Assembly (NCBI GenBank): GCA_943788245.1
Contig: CALSPN010000016.1
Span: 1-62,653, forward strand
DNA: 62,653 bases
DNA from: an uncultured Verrucomicrobiae bacterium
GTDB lineage: Bacteria; Verrucomicrobiota; Verrucomicrobiia; Limisphaerales; AAA164-E04
Direction of reading: 5' to 3'
This document shows, piece by piece, positions 1-10,750 of this stretch. Every line of letters starts with the position of its first letter. Within the stretch, counting starts at the first letter, position 1. The notes beneath the pieces were generated by a model, which worked only from the letters and a program-made list of their open reading frames with translations, was not told where the DNA came from and did not search any database. The position numbers and the translations under genes are program-made.

Positions 1-3000
1 GGGATGTCCAGAGTCAGCTCACGATCCTTCAACAGGGTATTGACTTTCCATAAGGTTTGCCATGGTCCGCTCTGCAGGTCATGGGTCCGCTGAACTTCGT
101 ATCCCCTGCCCTGTTTGGCATGGAATATCAGCGCTAAGTTACCTTCAGCCATAAAGACTCCCTCGATCGCAAATACATCCGATGCATCGTCAGGATCGGT
201 TTGTGCCAGGTATTCCTGAAAATTCGTTAGCCCATCCGCATCGCTATCCATGAATGCTTCACCAATAGCCGAAGGATTGAATCCATTTTCTACCTCCCAT
301 AAATCAGGTAAACCATCGAAGTCGGCATCTAACTGGTTCATGCGCCCGGGACTCTCAGAAAAAACAAAAGGAAGGATATCATCACTACCATCAGGCCATC
401 TACCCTCAGATACACCTTCATCTTGTAACCCAAAATCTATCTGATCAATCACTTCACTTTGAGGGCTGGCTAACAGAATCGATTCACCACTTGCTGACAG
501 TTTGAAATTAATATTCCGTGCCCCATTCCCTTTACCATCGGCATCCAGTTTCAGGTAGCCAGCAAGTCCGTTGCCTAAAAATGAAAGAGGAGGAAAAACG
601 TGTTTGGAAAGATCAAGTGGATCATCCGACAACTGCAACCCTTCCAAGGGCACCGGATACTCGCTCTTGTTAAAAAGCTCAAACCAATCCGTGCCCTTCA
701 ATGGATCAGCCATCCATTCGTTGATGCGGATCGCATCGGATGGGCCGAGTGTTGCTGGAACATTGACTTGTGTCGGACTGAAATCAGTAAGCACCCAGTC
801 AAAGGTATCTGGATGACGCCCCAAAGTATGACCCGGGATTTGAACTCCAAATTCTACCGCATCCAACAAGGAGCCTCCCCGCTCCGCAGCATCAAACAAC
901 CAGACCTGATCCCCACCCGCTTTTAAGCCAAACCCGGTATTCACCTTGTCTGGAAGCCTTGAACCATCCATCCAGATTTGCATGTAATCAAAAGGCCCAA
1001 GAACGACGCCATCAGGAAACACCCACTTCAATGGCATATCAAGATTGTCAGTAATGGACAAACCTCCCAGATCGAACGATGTGGGGTTTGGATTCCATAG
1101 CTCAATCCAATCAGCAAACGTAGACCATGGGCTCAATTGTTCCCGATTATCAGCTGCAACTTCATTGATTATGATCAGAGCATCATCCGGTGCGACGACA
1201 TCACCGACACCTGGTGTGGGTGGACCCATGAGTAAATGATCGGATTGATTCGGGTCACGTCGCCAACTTAAACCCGCAATGGGGTTGGCATACCAGATGA
1301 GATCGACATTCTTTCCTTGATCATTTTTCAGCGCCCACAAAGCATGCTCTGGATGAAGCTCATCAGGTATATCATAGGTACCCTTACCAGAATCAATCGT
1401 TCGAAATTCACCAGGAGCAAGGAAGCTTAAATCTGGAAATGTAAGACTCCTGGCAAGCCAGGCAGGTTCAGTGGAAAGCGTCCACTTCCCTATGCCAACA
1501 GGAAAACTCCCTTGATTGGCTATCTCGATAAACCCTTTCGGATGAGATGCTGATTCCAATGGAGACCATTCCGTGATCTGGACTTCATTGAAACCACTTA
1601 ACTGCGCCATCTGATTGACGTTTTCAGGGGTGGGAATTCCAAGACGCCAAACTCCCGATGCGTTTCGCCCCAGTGACCAGCCATTGGCTTGCCGTCCAAA
1701 ATGAACCTGATCGATCAGCACCGATTGACCGTTCACTTTTCGAAACAAGTAAATCGACTCCCCTTGGCGATTTAATTTAAAAGGCAGAATCCAGCCTTGG
1801 AATGAAAGGTTTCCTTCCTCACCTATCACAACACGTTGCCCTGGTTCAGCAAGAGCTATACGAGCAAACTGATATTTCAATGGATCGTTGAGATCATCAG
1901 TCAGTGAATAATCCTTCAGCAAATGAACCCGCTGTCCCAGATTGACAATCTCGATAAATTCCCACTTCGTGCTTTCATCGTGCTCCCCCTGAATAGATGC
2001 GGAATACACCTCAGAGATTCGAATAGGTGAAGTTGAAGAAGACACCTTCCATGCAGACGTTTGTATGGGCGTTTCACCAGAACGCCAGATACCAGCTGCA
2101 TTTTGATCCAACCATTCCAATTGGTGAACACCATCACTCAGCCCTTTGAGCTGAAGAGGTTCAGTAATGGACATGGCCTCACTCCACACTTCATCATCAA
2201 GGCGATACCGGTAAGCAATCACCCCCGGACCACCAAGATGAAGATTTACCTTCGTGTCAGGCAGCGTTGTCCAAGGCAAACCCTGCACAGCCAGCCCAGG
2301 CAACACAAAAGCACCCGGATCCAGACCAACAGGCCCCAAACCGAGGACAGGGGATCGCGGAGAGAGTCGAAAATCCAATTCGGCTTTGTTCACAAAACCG
2401 GGATCAAGGTCATGGTTACGTTCTCCGAAATGGGCCCACGCCTCTGGCAGAATGCTATCTTGAATGACCGCGGAAAAATCAGGCTTGGATTTCAATACGC
2501 TGTCCAGTGCGTGCAGCACGTTCTCAGTATCGAAAATATTACCCTCCATGAAAAGAGAACCTGGCGGCTGCGTGCGACGCTCGAGTTCTCTCAAACTGAT
2601 GGCGCCTATGCGAGAATCCACGAATGTGTTATGTGCCACGTGAGCCTGAGCGCCTTCTTTGAGCAGTATGTCGTGATCGTTATTCACAAATATGTTTCGC
2701 ACGATGGTAACGTTGGATGTCACCCCCTGATAAAGCCCGGTTGCAATCGCATGTGCCTCGCTCGTGCTTGCATTGGCTTTCTGAAAATTCATGAAGATGT
2801 TTCCTTCGACATAACCATCGCCACCATCCAGATCCAATCCGTCATCCGATCCGCCAAGGAAACGATTATTCAAAAATTGAGGTACGGGTCCCGGTCGTTT
2901 TCCACCGGTAAAATCAATCACATCAGCATACCCGGTCGTTCGTCCAAGTTCGCAGTTTTCAACAATCCAGTACCCCCCATCGGGAATCCCAACACCCGCT

Positions 3001-6000
3001 ATGGGCTCGCCATTGCTGACATCCGGAAAAATGCAGTCATTCAAATGAAGGGAGCTGTAAAGGCTCACGATAAAACTACTGTAGGCACCAATCCATCGCC
3101 CTCCACGAATATCCAGACGGGATTGGTCCAGATGAATACCAGCTTTGACGAGCGTCCATTCGATCGTCACATAATTCAGCACGTTATGCGCCATGGTATT
3201 CTCAAACCTGAGTCCTCCCCACCTTTGAGCCACAAAACGTTGGGAGGCAAAATAGATTCTTTGACCCTCTGTGCCCAGGGCCCGGAGTTGACCACGCACC
3301 GTCACCCCTGCCCCATCCATAAATTCAACAGAGGTTCCCGGTAGAATAGTCAAAGTCACTCCCTCAGGAATCAATAAGTCACTTGAAACCCGGATAGGAC
3401 TGAGCTCAGGGGTCCAAACGGTATCCTCCGTCAATGCACCGGCATAGAGCCGTTCCGGCTCCCCTTCTCGGAAAACACGAAGCCGTAGATCTTCCAATTC
3501 CTCCCCTTGTTCATCCAGCGCCTGAATTAAAATTTCGTTTACACCTGCATGGAGCTTGACACCTTCGATTACCCACTGCCCATCCCACAAAGACCATTTC
3601 GCCTCTCGACCCTGAACCAGTATCTTGTCGGAGTGTAAGACGTCTGCCCTGCCCTGCAGCATGATAGAATCTGTATCCGAACGGTAATAGCGTAAATAAT
3701 CAGGATCAGCCAGAGGCAGGTCCACCTGCACTGTTAAAGAGCGAGGAATCTGCGAAAGAACTGCAGCACGGCGCTCGTTGGAAAATTGTTGTATTCGATC
3801 CACGAATTCTGGTGTTGCCCAGCCACTGAGCACATTGCCGATGATCGTTTCGATTTGCTCAGGTGCAAACAAAGAGGAAGCGAGTTCGTCCAGCAATGCG
3901 TGATACCTGCGGGCAAAACCGGGGGATTTGAGAAACCGACTCGGAACCGGGTTCGCAGTGGCACGATGAATGGAGGTATCCACACCGCTCACTGACATGC
4001 CCAGAATGGAATCCAGGTCATAGGGAAGCAGGGTAGTACGCTCATCTTTTTCTCCAATGTAAAATGCATAGTCCCCCACTCCTCCATTGGCGAAACTGGT
4101 TTCCATGTTAGCCAGAAGGGTGTCAACCGCAAAAAATCTCAACCAGGATTCAACATGCACCAACGATTCAACAACGCTTTCGTAATTGGTATCCACCGAT
4201 TCGTTCAGAAGTCGAGTCATCCGGATGAGATCGGACCAGTCATCTTCTTCCTGATTGGTGGATTTGGTGTAGAACCCAAATTTCTGATATTCCAGAGGAT
4301 CAAGACCCAGGTAATCAAGGCTGCCAAATCCAAAGGCACGATAAAGATTACCACCGCTATCCCGATCAAACTGCCGACCTGTGAATCGATCATCAAGCAC
4401 TTCCAACTGTGCATATGATCCAAACTGTGGAAATCCGACATTGGCGTGGTTCCTGTTATTTTCGAGAAATACCACAGGTCGACATGCAGGAGCCGGTACA
4501 CCACTTAACCGAAACAAAGCCGATCCCAGCACCTGAGATGGCACATTCACTGCGTTGAAAATGATGGAAGCCCTGCCACGCCAGGTATTGTCACTGGTAA
4601 AATTGACCCTTCGGTTTTTTGGGTTCAGAACTCTTGAGGTCGTGCCTCGAATACGAAACCCAGTCAAATAACGCAGGTCAAATATTCCATTTTCTTCAAT
4701 GATAAAAGTAGCATTCATCTGAGCATCACTGCTTGCATTCCAAGGCAACCTGCCAATGGCTTCCAATTCAGCTCGCTCAGATTCTGTGGTGATGACTCTG
4801 GCTACAGGCTGTCCCGACTGTCGCAGATGATCCTCCACCTGATACAGGGCATTGGCGATCTGGCCCTCTGATGTGGACTTGGGCCAACGGCGTTCCAAGC
4901 CATCTTGAGTCTGGGTTCGGACATAAAACTCGACAACCATCGCATCAGGCATCGCAGGAATGTCTGCTTTAAAAACCCCTTCCCCTGTATCGTGCATGGG
5001 TTGCATTGAAAATTCGACGGCACCATCCATGCGAAAATATAATTCGACACTTTCCTGGACGTTCCCCATGGATTCGACTCTGGCTGTCACACTGACGTCA
5101 TCAGTGGATTTGGGTACAGCAGGCGAGTGCATGACTTCGAAAACAAAGGGTGCGACTGAGTCTGCATGCACCGAATTCTGACGTCCGGGAGTTCCCAGGA
5201 CTGCATCAGAAGCTGACCAGTTCTGCCCTGCATCACTCCATCCACCCAACACAATGCGTTCCAGCGAATGCCCTCCTCCGTCGTGCGCATTGGACCACAT
5301 CCAACCACGATAACCGTTCACCAATGGACCACGAACGCGTTGACTCCATTCTCCTTCATCTGCAAATTGAACTTCATCCACCGTGTTATCTCGAACATCC
5401 TTGAGTCGTATCAGTTCACCCGAGTTCCCCAGTTTACCTTTCCAAGGCCCCAGAGGAATAGATGTGTTCGGGTAGGCTTGCAGAAAAGCATCCGGGTCGG
5501 CGGATACAACGACATACTCTCCAGGTTGTAAGATGTAGGAAGGAAACTCAAACTGAACTCCCCTGTTCAATCTCCAACCTGCCAACTGAATGGGATGGTC
5601 ACCAATGTTCACCAACTCAATAAATTCTTCATTGGATCGCAGCGTTGGGGGGTGATACATGATTTCACTGAGGCGAACATTTCCTGTCTGACCCGCTACT
5701 TTTGCTTTGATGGGTTGTGAACTGATCAGGATATCATCCATTCGCAACGCAGGCCTTCCATCGTCCCGACCTGTTTCCAGTGCATAATATTTCCAGCGCA
5801 GTTCAATGTAGGGATGACCAACCAAACGGGCAGGCAATTCAACCGGCCCCATGATGAGAGCCCGGGAGACAATGGAAGAATCGCTAACAAACTCCAGAGG
5901 CTGCCCATGCTGATCCAGAACACTTGAGAAGGAGCCTGATTCGCCAATACGATATTGCATCCTGATCGCATAAGGCTGATCAAAATCCGTAAGTTGCCCA

Positions 6001-9000
6001 CTTGTCCACTGAGCAAATAACCTCTGAGCGCCTTGAGTATTCAGGGCAATTACGGCGCCTGCAGCGTAGCCACCCTTTCCCCCTGAATGCGGTTCGTCGG
6101 TATTATGAAAAGCAACCCCTCCCTCACCCAAGCCCACGATCCGACTGCGATTGAGGGAGTTGTAATTTTCACCCCAAAGAGATAGCGATTCGCTTGTCAA
6201 TTCGGGGTCCTTACTTGAGCTGGCAAGAAAAGCCATCGAGACGGGACGCTTACCCGGAGCCATATTGGATGGCCAGGCATCGAATTTGTAATCGCTTGAT
6301 GCAATGGCAAAGGGCTCCAAATTGAGTGGCAATGCGTTTTCAATTTGTTCAAATACAGGAGTAAGAGACCTGGTTGAGCTGGGTTTAACCACGATGGACT
6401 CTGAGGAGTCGTTCAATTCAGCCCATCCCCTGAATTGAAAACCAGGTTCAGCAACCGCGGTTATTTCCAAATCCAGTTCCCAGAAAAATTTGGCCATCCA
6501 ACGACGACCAGCCGGGTGATTCGTCTTAAAACCGTTGATAAGCAAATGCCCCTTTTCTTCCGGAGGTAGATTGATCGCGAGAGTCAAAGGTGGTTGAAGA
6601 GCGTAGGTCTCAGCAAGGTGTTGCCAAACATAAGCAGGCCTCTGAAATGCAAACAAACGCATATGGTCCACATTCGATTTCCATTCGTCGAGATTGACAG
6701 GCGTGACATGATCCCCCAGTTGAATCCCTCCCCAACGTTCCGTTTGACGGGTCATTTCCTGCCTGACTCCATCTGCCAATGCGTTGAGATGCTCAAGTAT
6801 GTTTTCGGGCGTGAAAGTAGTATTTAAAAGGTGCTGGAAACGTTTGATAAACCTCTCTTTTAAAATTGCATTATTGTTGATGGCGGCAAGAACTCGACTT
6901 GTAAGTTTGGTATCCTGACCGAGCAACCTTCCCAATGTGTTGTTGCTGACCGTCACTTTCAATGGATCAAATGTCGCATCTAAATCATAGGGTAGCCAAC
7001 GCCATTTGCCTTCGGGAGTTCGTTCCTTCCACAATCGAACGTTGTTGTGCGGCCAATCCTGATTATCAAGACAGATTTGCGAAATCACATAATCCATGAA
7101 ATTGTCCACTTCGATATACCCTTCGAGATCCTCCACGAAACCATCACTCTCCGTTTCAGCATCCAAAAGCCATCTTGAAAAAAAGTAGAGATTCAGGTGA
7201 TCACCAGCCAGACTTTCGAAAGTATTATCGACCAAATCAATATTGTCGGAAGGTATCCCCGAATTATCGTGGATGAAATGTTCATTGGCACGTTCCCGCA
7301 AATGAAATAACCCCAGATAATCTCCGTTAAGCAGCACCTGTACCGGTCGGTAAGCCTGCGTATTGAGGTCGAGGCCGTCCATCAATGATTGCGAAACTAC
7401 ATCGCGCAACATCGCGCTTGTCCAATCATTCCCTGTGTTACGGAGCAAGAGTTGTTTGAATTCGGTGTTCTCTCGATCTTCGAAGATTTGACCACGAAAT
7501 CGATTGTCTCCGTATCGTGAGCGAGCAATCAGTGCAATTGATTTTTGCGGCGCTGCTCGTGACCAACCTCCGTGAATTTTGGCTCCGACACTTTGCACAA
7601 AACGACGTTGTCCCTCAGGATCGATCCATTCCACATCCACACTCCGTTCCCATTCGCGCCAGAAATTGGCACCGAAATGTGGGAGATTGACTCCACCTTG
7701 AGAGCCCATCACGTAGATACCGCGTTCATCACTGTACCAATCATCCTGTGGCCCGCTCACTGATATGACCGGTATGCTTGCCTTGAAGTTGATCAAATAC
7801 GTATGTGAGCAAGTGCCACTTGGCAAATATCCCTCAAGAAAGGCTCTGGCTTTTAAGACCGATGTCTCATCAAGTGTGACAGGTGCATGATAAATGGGAG
7901 CATTTGAATCGGGAATGCTGCCATCCAATGTGTAACGGATTTCCACTCGCTGATCTGGATGCATCAACGATACTGTGATGGGGTTCGGATAATGTCCCGC
8001 TTCAATGGAAACCTCAACCTCATCCAGTCTCCCCTGGTGAAAAGGCCCTGTATTTTTAATTCCAGGGGAAGAAATCTCACTGAAGCCAAACAACCCACTG
8101 ATTTCATCTCGAGCCAGGGAAACATCCTTAGGAGCCTCGTTAACTAAAAATACATCCAGCCGATTTCCTGCAGGGTCCGACAGAAAAAGGGTTCCCGCTT
8201 GATTGGGTATTTTAAAAGGTGCATGTAAATATTGGTTGGGTAATCCCCATCGCTGCATAAGATATTTTTCCAATTGCTGACGCTCTGATGGATTCAGGAT
8301 ATGGTCATACAAGAGAACTTCCGAAAACCAACCATGCCAGTTTTGATCGGGGATTTGACGATCTGATCCAATGAAATTGATGAACCGCGGCTGATCGGTT
8401 TGAAACCGCAGCAGTGACAAGGACACAGGCGCTGGCTGGATAGCTGCATCGATAATCCGACCATTTTGTAAGGATCCGAATCTAAGTAAATGTGCGCTGT
8501 GGATCGGATGAAGTAAAAAATGATTGGCTCCCCTGATCATGGGGATGAAAAAAGTGTGCCCAAACATGACACGCGAATGATCAGTTGCAAAAGGATGCTC
8601 TGAACCTACCCAAAGAATGGTTCGTGCATTTCGTATCTCTTCCAATTCAAGAAAATCATCATCCCCATCAAAAAAGACAGCTGGCACTTGGTCCGGAGCG
8701 ATTGGAAGAAAGACTGGAGCTTTTAGTGGGTTCGGTTGTGAGGCATGCTGAGTGGCACCACTTTGATCTAGCCAGGTTTGAATATGCCCGTTTTCGTGAA
8801 GGATGAAAGATTCCGGATTGGCTGCATCCAAATGAAGCAGTTCCCCTTCAACTACGGGTTTGACCAAGTCCAGATTTCTAATTTTCGTGACACGTCTTGA
8901 TTGCCGTCCAGAACAAAAAACAATGACTCGCTTTCCTGATTCGAGGGTGAAATGAGGAAAGCGATACAAAAATGCCTGATCAGGATCATTCGAAAGCCCA

Positions 9001-9233
9001 TGATCTCGCAGATTAATGGGGGCATCACTGAAATTGGTGATTTCCACCCAATCCGGGGTTTCACCCCATTCATCAAAGAGAGAGGCCCCATTGCGAGGCA
9101 TGACCTCTGTGATGTGCAAACCACTCAATTGGGCAGACGATTCCATACATGAACCTGAAAGCATTGCCACCAGAAGAACCGCAAAATACGGTATCCACTT
9201 GGATCGTTGGTTCAATGTGGCGCCAAATTCCAT
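1..9233 (-). CDS. Giant secreted multidomain protein with two CotH-kinase-like domains and repeated lamin-tail domains (3' end outside window)
   Basis: Reading the minus strand from ATG at 9233 gives one frame with no stop to the window edge (at least 3077 codons). An N-terminal basic and hydrophobic segment looks like a Sec signal. Approximate domain order: lamin-tail 1 (37-125, HITEVMPRNG), LamG-like region (185-330), chitobiase-type domain (400-470, RYTLDGSIPD), CotH-like 1 (480-820, NQDWPHNN and YDLDATF), lamin-tail 2 (1183-1280, LSEIMYHPP), Ig-like domain (1365-1455), CotH-like 2 (1480-1810, YDLDSILG), parallel beta-helix repeats (1945-2280), lamin-tails 3-6 (from about 2407, 2549, 2689 and 2834), and thrombospondin-3-like calcium motifs (2967-3013, DADFDGLPD and DSDADGLTN). 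CotH proteins are atypical secreted kinases and both copies keep a D-x-D-like motif, so activity is plausible but inferred. An in-frame ATG at 9269 is an alternative start. Verrucomicrobia often encode such proteins; the substrate is unknown. Confidence 0.9.
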   Translation of the reverse strand, partial: MEFGATLNQRSKWIPYFAVLLVAMLSGSCMESSAQLSGLHITEVMPRNGASLFDEWGETPDWVEITNFSDAPINLRDHGLSNDPDQAFLYRFPHFTLESGKRVIVFCSGRQSRRVTKIRNLDLVKPVVEGELLHLDAANPESFILHENGHIQTWLDQSGATQHASQPNPLKAPVFLPIAPDQVPAVFFDGDDDFLELEEIRNARTILWVGSEHPFATDHSRVMFGHTFFIPMIRGANHFLLHPIHSAHLLRFGSLQNGRIIDAAIQPAPVSLSLLRFQTDQPRFINFIGSDRQIPDQNWHGWFSEVLLYDHILNPSERQQLEKYLMQRWGLPNQYLHAPFKIPNQAGTLFLSDPAGNRLDVFLVNEAPKDVSLARDEISGLFGFSEISSPGIKNTGPFHQGRLDEVEVSIEAGHYPNPITVSLMHPDQRVEIRYTLDGSIPDSNAPIYHAPVTLDETSVLKARAFLEGYLPSGTCSHTYLINFKASIPVISVSGPQDDWYSDERGIYVMGSQGGVNLPHFGANFWREWERSVDVEWIDPEGQRRFVQSVGAKIHGGWSRAAPQKSIALIARSRYGDNRFRGQIFEDRENTEFKQLLLRNTGNDWTSAMLRDVVSQSLMDGLDLNTQAYRPVQVLLNGDYLGLFHLRERANEHFIHDNSGIPSDNIDLVDNTFESLAGDHLNLYFFSRWLLDAETESDGFVEDLEGYIEVDNFMDYVISQICLDNQDWPHNNVRLWKERTPEGKWRWLPYDLDATFDPLKVTVSNNTLGRLLGQDTKLTSRVLAAINNNAILKERFIKRFQHLLNTTFTPENILEHLNALADGVRQEMTRQTERWGGIQLGDHVTPVNLDEWKSNVDHMRLFAFQRPAYVWQHLAETYALQPPLTLAINLPPEEKGHLLINGFKTNHPAGRRWMAKFFWELDLEITAVAEPGFQFRGWAELNDSSESIVVKPSSTRSLTPVFEQIENALPLNLEPFAIASSDYKFDAWPSNMAPGKRPVSMAFLASSSKDPELTSESLSLWGENYNSLNRSRIVGLGEGGVAFHNTDEPHSGGKGGYAAGAVIALNTQGAQRLFAQWTSGQLTDFDQPYAIRMQYRIGESGSFSSVLDQHGQPLEFVSDSSIVSRALIMGPVELPARLVGHPYIELRWKYYALETGRDDGRPALRMDDILISSQPIKAKVAGQTGNVRLSEIMYHPPTLRSNEEFIELVNIGDHPIQLAGWRLNRGVQFEFPSYILQPGEYVVVSADPDAFLQAYPNTSIPLGPWKGKLGNSGELIRLKDVRDNTVDEVQFADEGEWSQRVRGPLVNGYRGWMWSNAHDGGGHSLERIVLGGWSDAGQNWSASDAVLGTPGRQNSVHADSVAPFVFEVMHSPAVPKSTDDVSVTARVESMGNVQESVELYFRMDGAVEFSMQPMHDTGEGVFKADIPAMPDAMVVEFYVRTQTQDGLERRWPKSTSEGQIANALYQVEDHLRQSGQPVARVITTESERAELEAIGRLPWNASSDAQMNATFIIEENGIFDLRYLTGFRIRGTTSRVLNPKNRRVNFTSDNTWRGRASIIFNAVNVPSQVLGSALFRLSGVPAPACRPVVFLENNRNHANVGFPQFGSYAQLEVLDDRFTGRQFDRDSGGNLYRAFGFGSLDYLGLDPLEYQKFGFYTKSTNQEEDDWSDLIRMTRLLNESVDTNYESVVESLVHVESWLRFFAVDTLLANMETSFANGGVGDYAFYIGEKDERTTLLPYDLDSILGMSVSGVDTSIHRATANPVPSRFLKSPGFARRYHALLDELASSLFAPEQIETIIGNVLSGWATPEFVDRIQQFSNERRAAVLSQIPRSLTVQVDLPLADPDYLRYYRSDTDSIMLQGRADVLHSDKILVQGREAKWSLWDGQWVIEGVKLHAGVNEILIQALDEQGEELEDLRLRVFREGEPERLYAGALTEDTVWTPELSPIRVSSDLLIPEGVTLTILPGTSVEFMDGAGVTVRGQLRALGTEGQRIYFASQRFVAQRWGGLRFENTMAHNVLNYVTIEWTLVKAGIHLDQSRLDIRGGRWIGAYSSFIVSLYSSLHLNDCIFPDVSNGEPIAGVGIPDGGYWIVENCELGRTTGYADVIDFTGGKRPGPVPQFLNNRFLGGSDDGLDLDGGDGYVEGNIFMNFQKANASTSEAHAIATGLYQGVTSNVTIVRNIFVNNDHDILLKEGAQAHVAHNTFVDSRIGAISLRELERRTQPPGSLFMEGNIFDTENVLHALDSVLKSKPDFSAVIQDSILPEAWAHFGERNHDLDPGFVNKAELDFRLSPRSPVLGLGPVGLDPGAFVLPGLAVQGLPWTTLPDTKVNLHLGGPGVIAYRYRLDDEVWSEAMSITEPLQLKGLSDGVHQLEWLDQNAAGIWRSGETPIQTSAWKVSSSTSPIRISEVYSASIQGEHDESTKWEFIEIVNLGQRVHLLKDYSLTDDLNDPLKYQFARIALAEPGQRVVIGEEGNLSFQGWILPFKLNRQGESIYLFRKVNGQSVLIDQVHFGRQANGWSLGRNASGVWRLGIPTPENVNQMAQLSGFNEVQITEWSPLESASHPKGFIEIANQGSFPVGIGKWTLSTEPAWLARSLTFPDLSFLAPGEFRTIDSGKGTYDIPDELHPEHALWALKNDQGKNVDLIWYANPIAGLSWRRDPNQSDHLLMGPPTPGVGDVVAPDDALIIINEVAADNREQLSPWSTFADWIELWNPNPTSFDLGGLSITDNLDMPLKWVFPDGVVLGPFDYMQIWMDGSRLPDKVNTGFGLKAGGDQVWLFDAAERGGSLLDAVEFGVQIPGHTLGRHPDTFDWVLTDFSPTQVNVPATLGPSDAIRINEWMADPLKGTDWFELFNKSEYPVPLEGLQLSDDPLDLSKHVFPPLSFLGNGLAGYLKLDADGKGNGARNINFKLSASGESILLASPQSEVIDQIDFGLQDEGVSEGRWPDGSDDILPFVFSESPGRMNQLDADFDGLPDLWEVENGFNPSAIGEAFMDSDADGLTNFQEYLAQTDPDDASDVFAIEGVFMAEGNLALIFHAKQGRGYEVQRTHDLQSGPWQTLWKVNTLLKDRELTLDI

Positions 9234-9606
9234 ATGATTCAAACAAGCAAAAAGAATGGTTTGATTCATGACAATCTGCAAAACAGGAAAACTGAAAGCA
9301 AACGCATTCTTTTGGGTAATGCTAACCACAAACGCAACTCAAGCACGAGTCAGAATAGTGATTTAGCCTCAGTTAGAGATCCCTCTACTAAAGGACGAGA
9401 TATCCCCTGCCGTCACCCCGTGAAGAATGGTTTCGGGTGGTCCGCAAGGATGGAGTCGAGCTACCCTTTTGGGATTGCAAGTTGGGAGAATGCCCCTTAC
9501 GGTTTGGCGAAGAATCGTAGGCAATGGAGGTGCAAAAGCGACCAGCTTTGTCACATTTGCCTTCCGTGACTGGCTCGTTTTCAAGACAGGGATCGTATCA
9601 ATTAAC
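9234..9606. other. Intergenic region between divergent secreted-protein genes
   Basis: About 370 bases separate the giant CotH gene (minus) from the SGNH hydrolase gene (plus). It must hold both promoters, but I could not identify clear -35/-10 boxes, an operator or an RNA gene. The giant gene could begin at 9269, inside this stretch. Confidence 0.5.
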
Positions 9607-10662
9607 ATGCTGAAACAATTAACCAATCCATGGTGGCTGCTGGCGCTTTGCGTCAGTTTGATGGGCGTCTCCAACAAAAGCAATGCACAGGTTGTAACAT
9701 TCCAAGCCGGAAAAGACACATTCTTTACACAATCAGTTGAACAGGATCGAACGTATCGTGCACGGTTTTCAACTGACCTTTCCGATTGGAGTGAACCAGG
9801 AGACTTGTTTCTACCTTCTGAAAATATTCCCCTTGAATTGCCTGAGGGAGACCAGGGTTTTGTCGATTTGATCCCGGACATGTCCATGGATGAATTTGAG
9901 CCAAGGGTCGTTCTTCTGGGAGATTCCACCATGGCCGATTTATCGTTTCTTTCAATTCAATACCATGGTTGGGGACAACATTTTAAAAATTTATTCGACG
10001 ACCGAGCAACGATTGTGAATTTGGCGGAGCCAGGTATGGGGACAGTTCAATTTTTTGCCCGTAATAAAACCGACTCTCTCAATCTAATCAAACCAGACAT
10101 CGTCATCCTTCAATTTGGTCACATCGAGCAAAAGGAAGGCACTTCAACCGAGATTTTTGAGTCTAACCTGGCCAAAATCGTGGATGAAATCCGTGGCATC
10201 AACGCCATTCCTATCCTTGTAACGCCGGTCGCCATTCGAATTTTCGATCCATCTGATAATCATATCAACGATCTTTCTGACAAACGAGACAGCCTGCTCA
10301 AGGTCGCCAGAATGAAAAATACTCAGATTGTGGATCTGAACAAAGACAGTGCGGCGCTTTATGATCGACTGGGAGACAGGGCAAGCACCTTCATGAGTGT
10401 GTGTGGCAATGAATGTGACGACCGTTCACATTTTTCACTGACAGGCAGTTATGTCATAGCAGCTATGGTAGCAGAGAAGCTTCCTGCCATCTTGCAGACA
10501 TTCCGAACTCCCCTGAACGAGTTAATCCCAACCATCGAGGCCGCATTTGAAAACGATCGCCGGTTCAGCAGCTTGAGCACTCCTTTTGTGGAGCTCACAG
10601 GCTTTCAGGACAATCAAATTTGGGAGTGGCTGTTCCCTGAAGGGATGCTCCCTCTGCCCTGA
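9607..10662 (+). CDS. Secreted SGNH/GDSL-family hydrolase-like protein (rhamnogalacturonan acetylesterase type)
   Basis: The ATG at 9607 begins a typical Sec signal peptide ending near SNKSNA|Q (residue 27), so it is preferred to earlier in-frame starts; the mature protein is exported. The SGNH fold is indicated by block I GDSTMAD (Ser107), a block II glycine in EPGMGTVQ, block III FGHIEQ (170-175) and block V DDRSHFS (Asp272, His275). Rhamnogalacturonan acetylesterase-type enzymes remove acetyl groups from sugars. They normally carry GHND in block III, where Asn helps form the oxyanion hole; here the equivalent position is Ile. The protein may therefore be altered or inactive as an esterase. 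It lies just upstream of the secreted WSDG-repeat protein in the same direction. Confidence 0.75.
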   Translation: MLKQLTNPWWLLALCVSLMGVSNKSNAQVVTFQAGKDTFFTQSVEQDRTYRARFSTDLSDWSEPGDLFLPSENIPLELPEGDQGFVDLIPDMSMDEFEPRVVLLGDSTMADLSFLSIQYHGWGQHFKNLFDDRATIVNLAEPGMGTVQFFARNKTDSLNLIKPDIVILQFGHIEQKEGTSTEIFESNLAKIVDEIRGINAIPILVTPVAIRIFDPSDNHINDLSDKRDSLLKVARMKNTQIVDLNKDSAALYDRLGDRASTFMSVCGNECDDRSHFSLTGSYVIAAMVAEKLPAILQTFRTPLNELIPTIEAAFENDRRFSSLSTPFVELTGFQDNQIWEWLFPEGMLPLP

Positions 10663-10750
10663 CCGAGTCTCTAAGATTCATTGGCAAGCAATATGCTGCA
10701 GATGGCGGACAAACAAACTTCATGGACTCTGCGATAGACATTGACTGATT

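Noticed and set aside
2061..3344. 427-codon plus-strand ORF
   Set aside because: It lies antisense inside the giant CotH frame, which shows clear domain sequence in this interval; the plus-strand translation has no recognisable features.
9369..9932. 187-codon minus-strand ORF
   Set aside because: It overlaps the SGNH signal peptide and catalytic block I region in antisense and has no family features.
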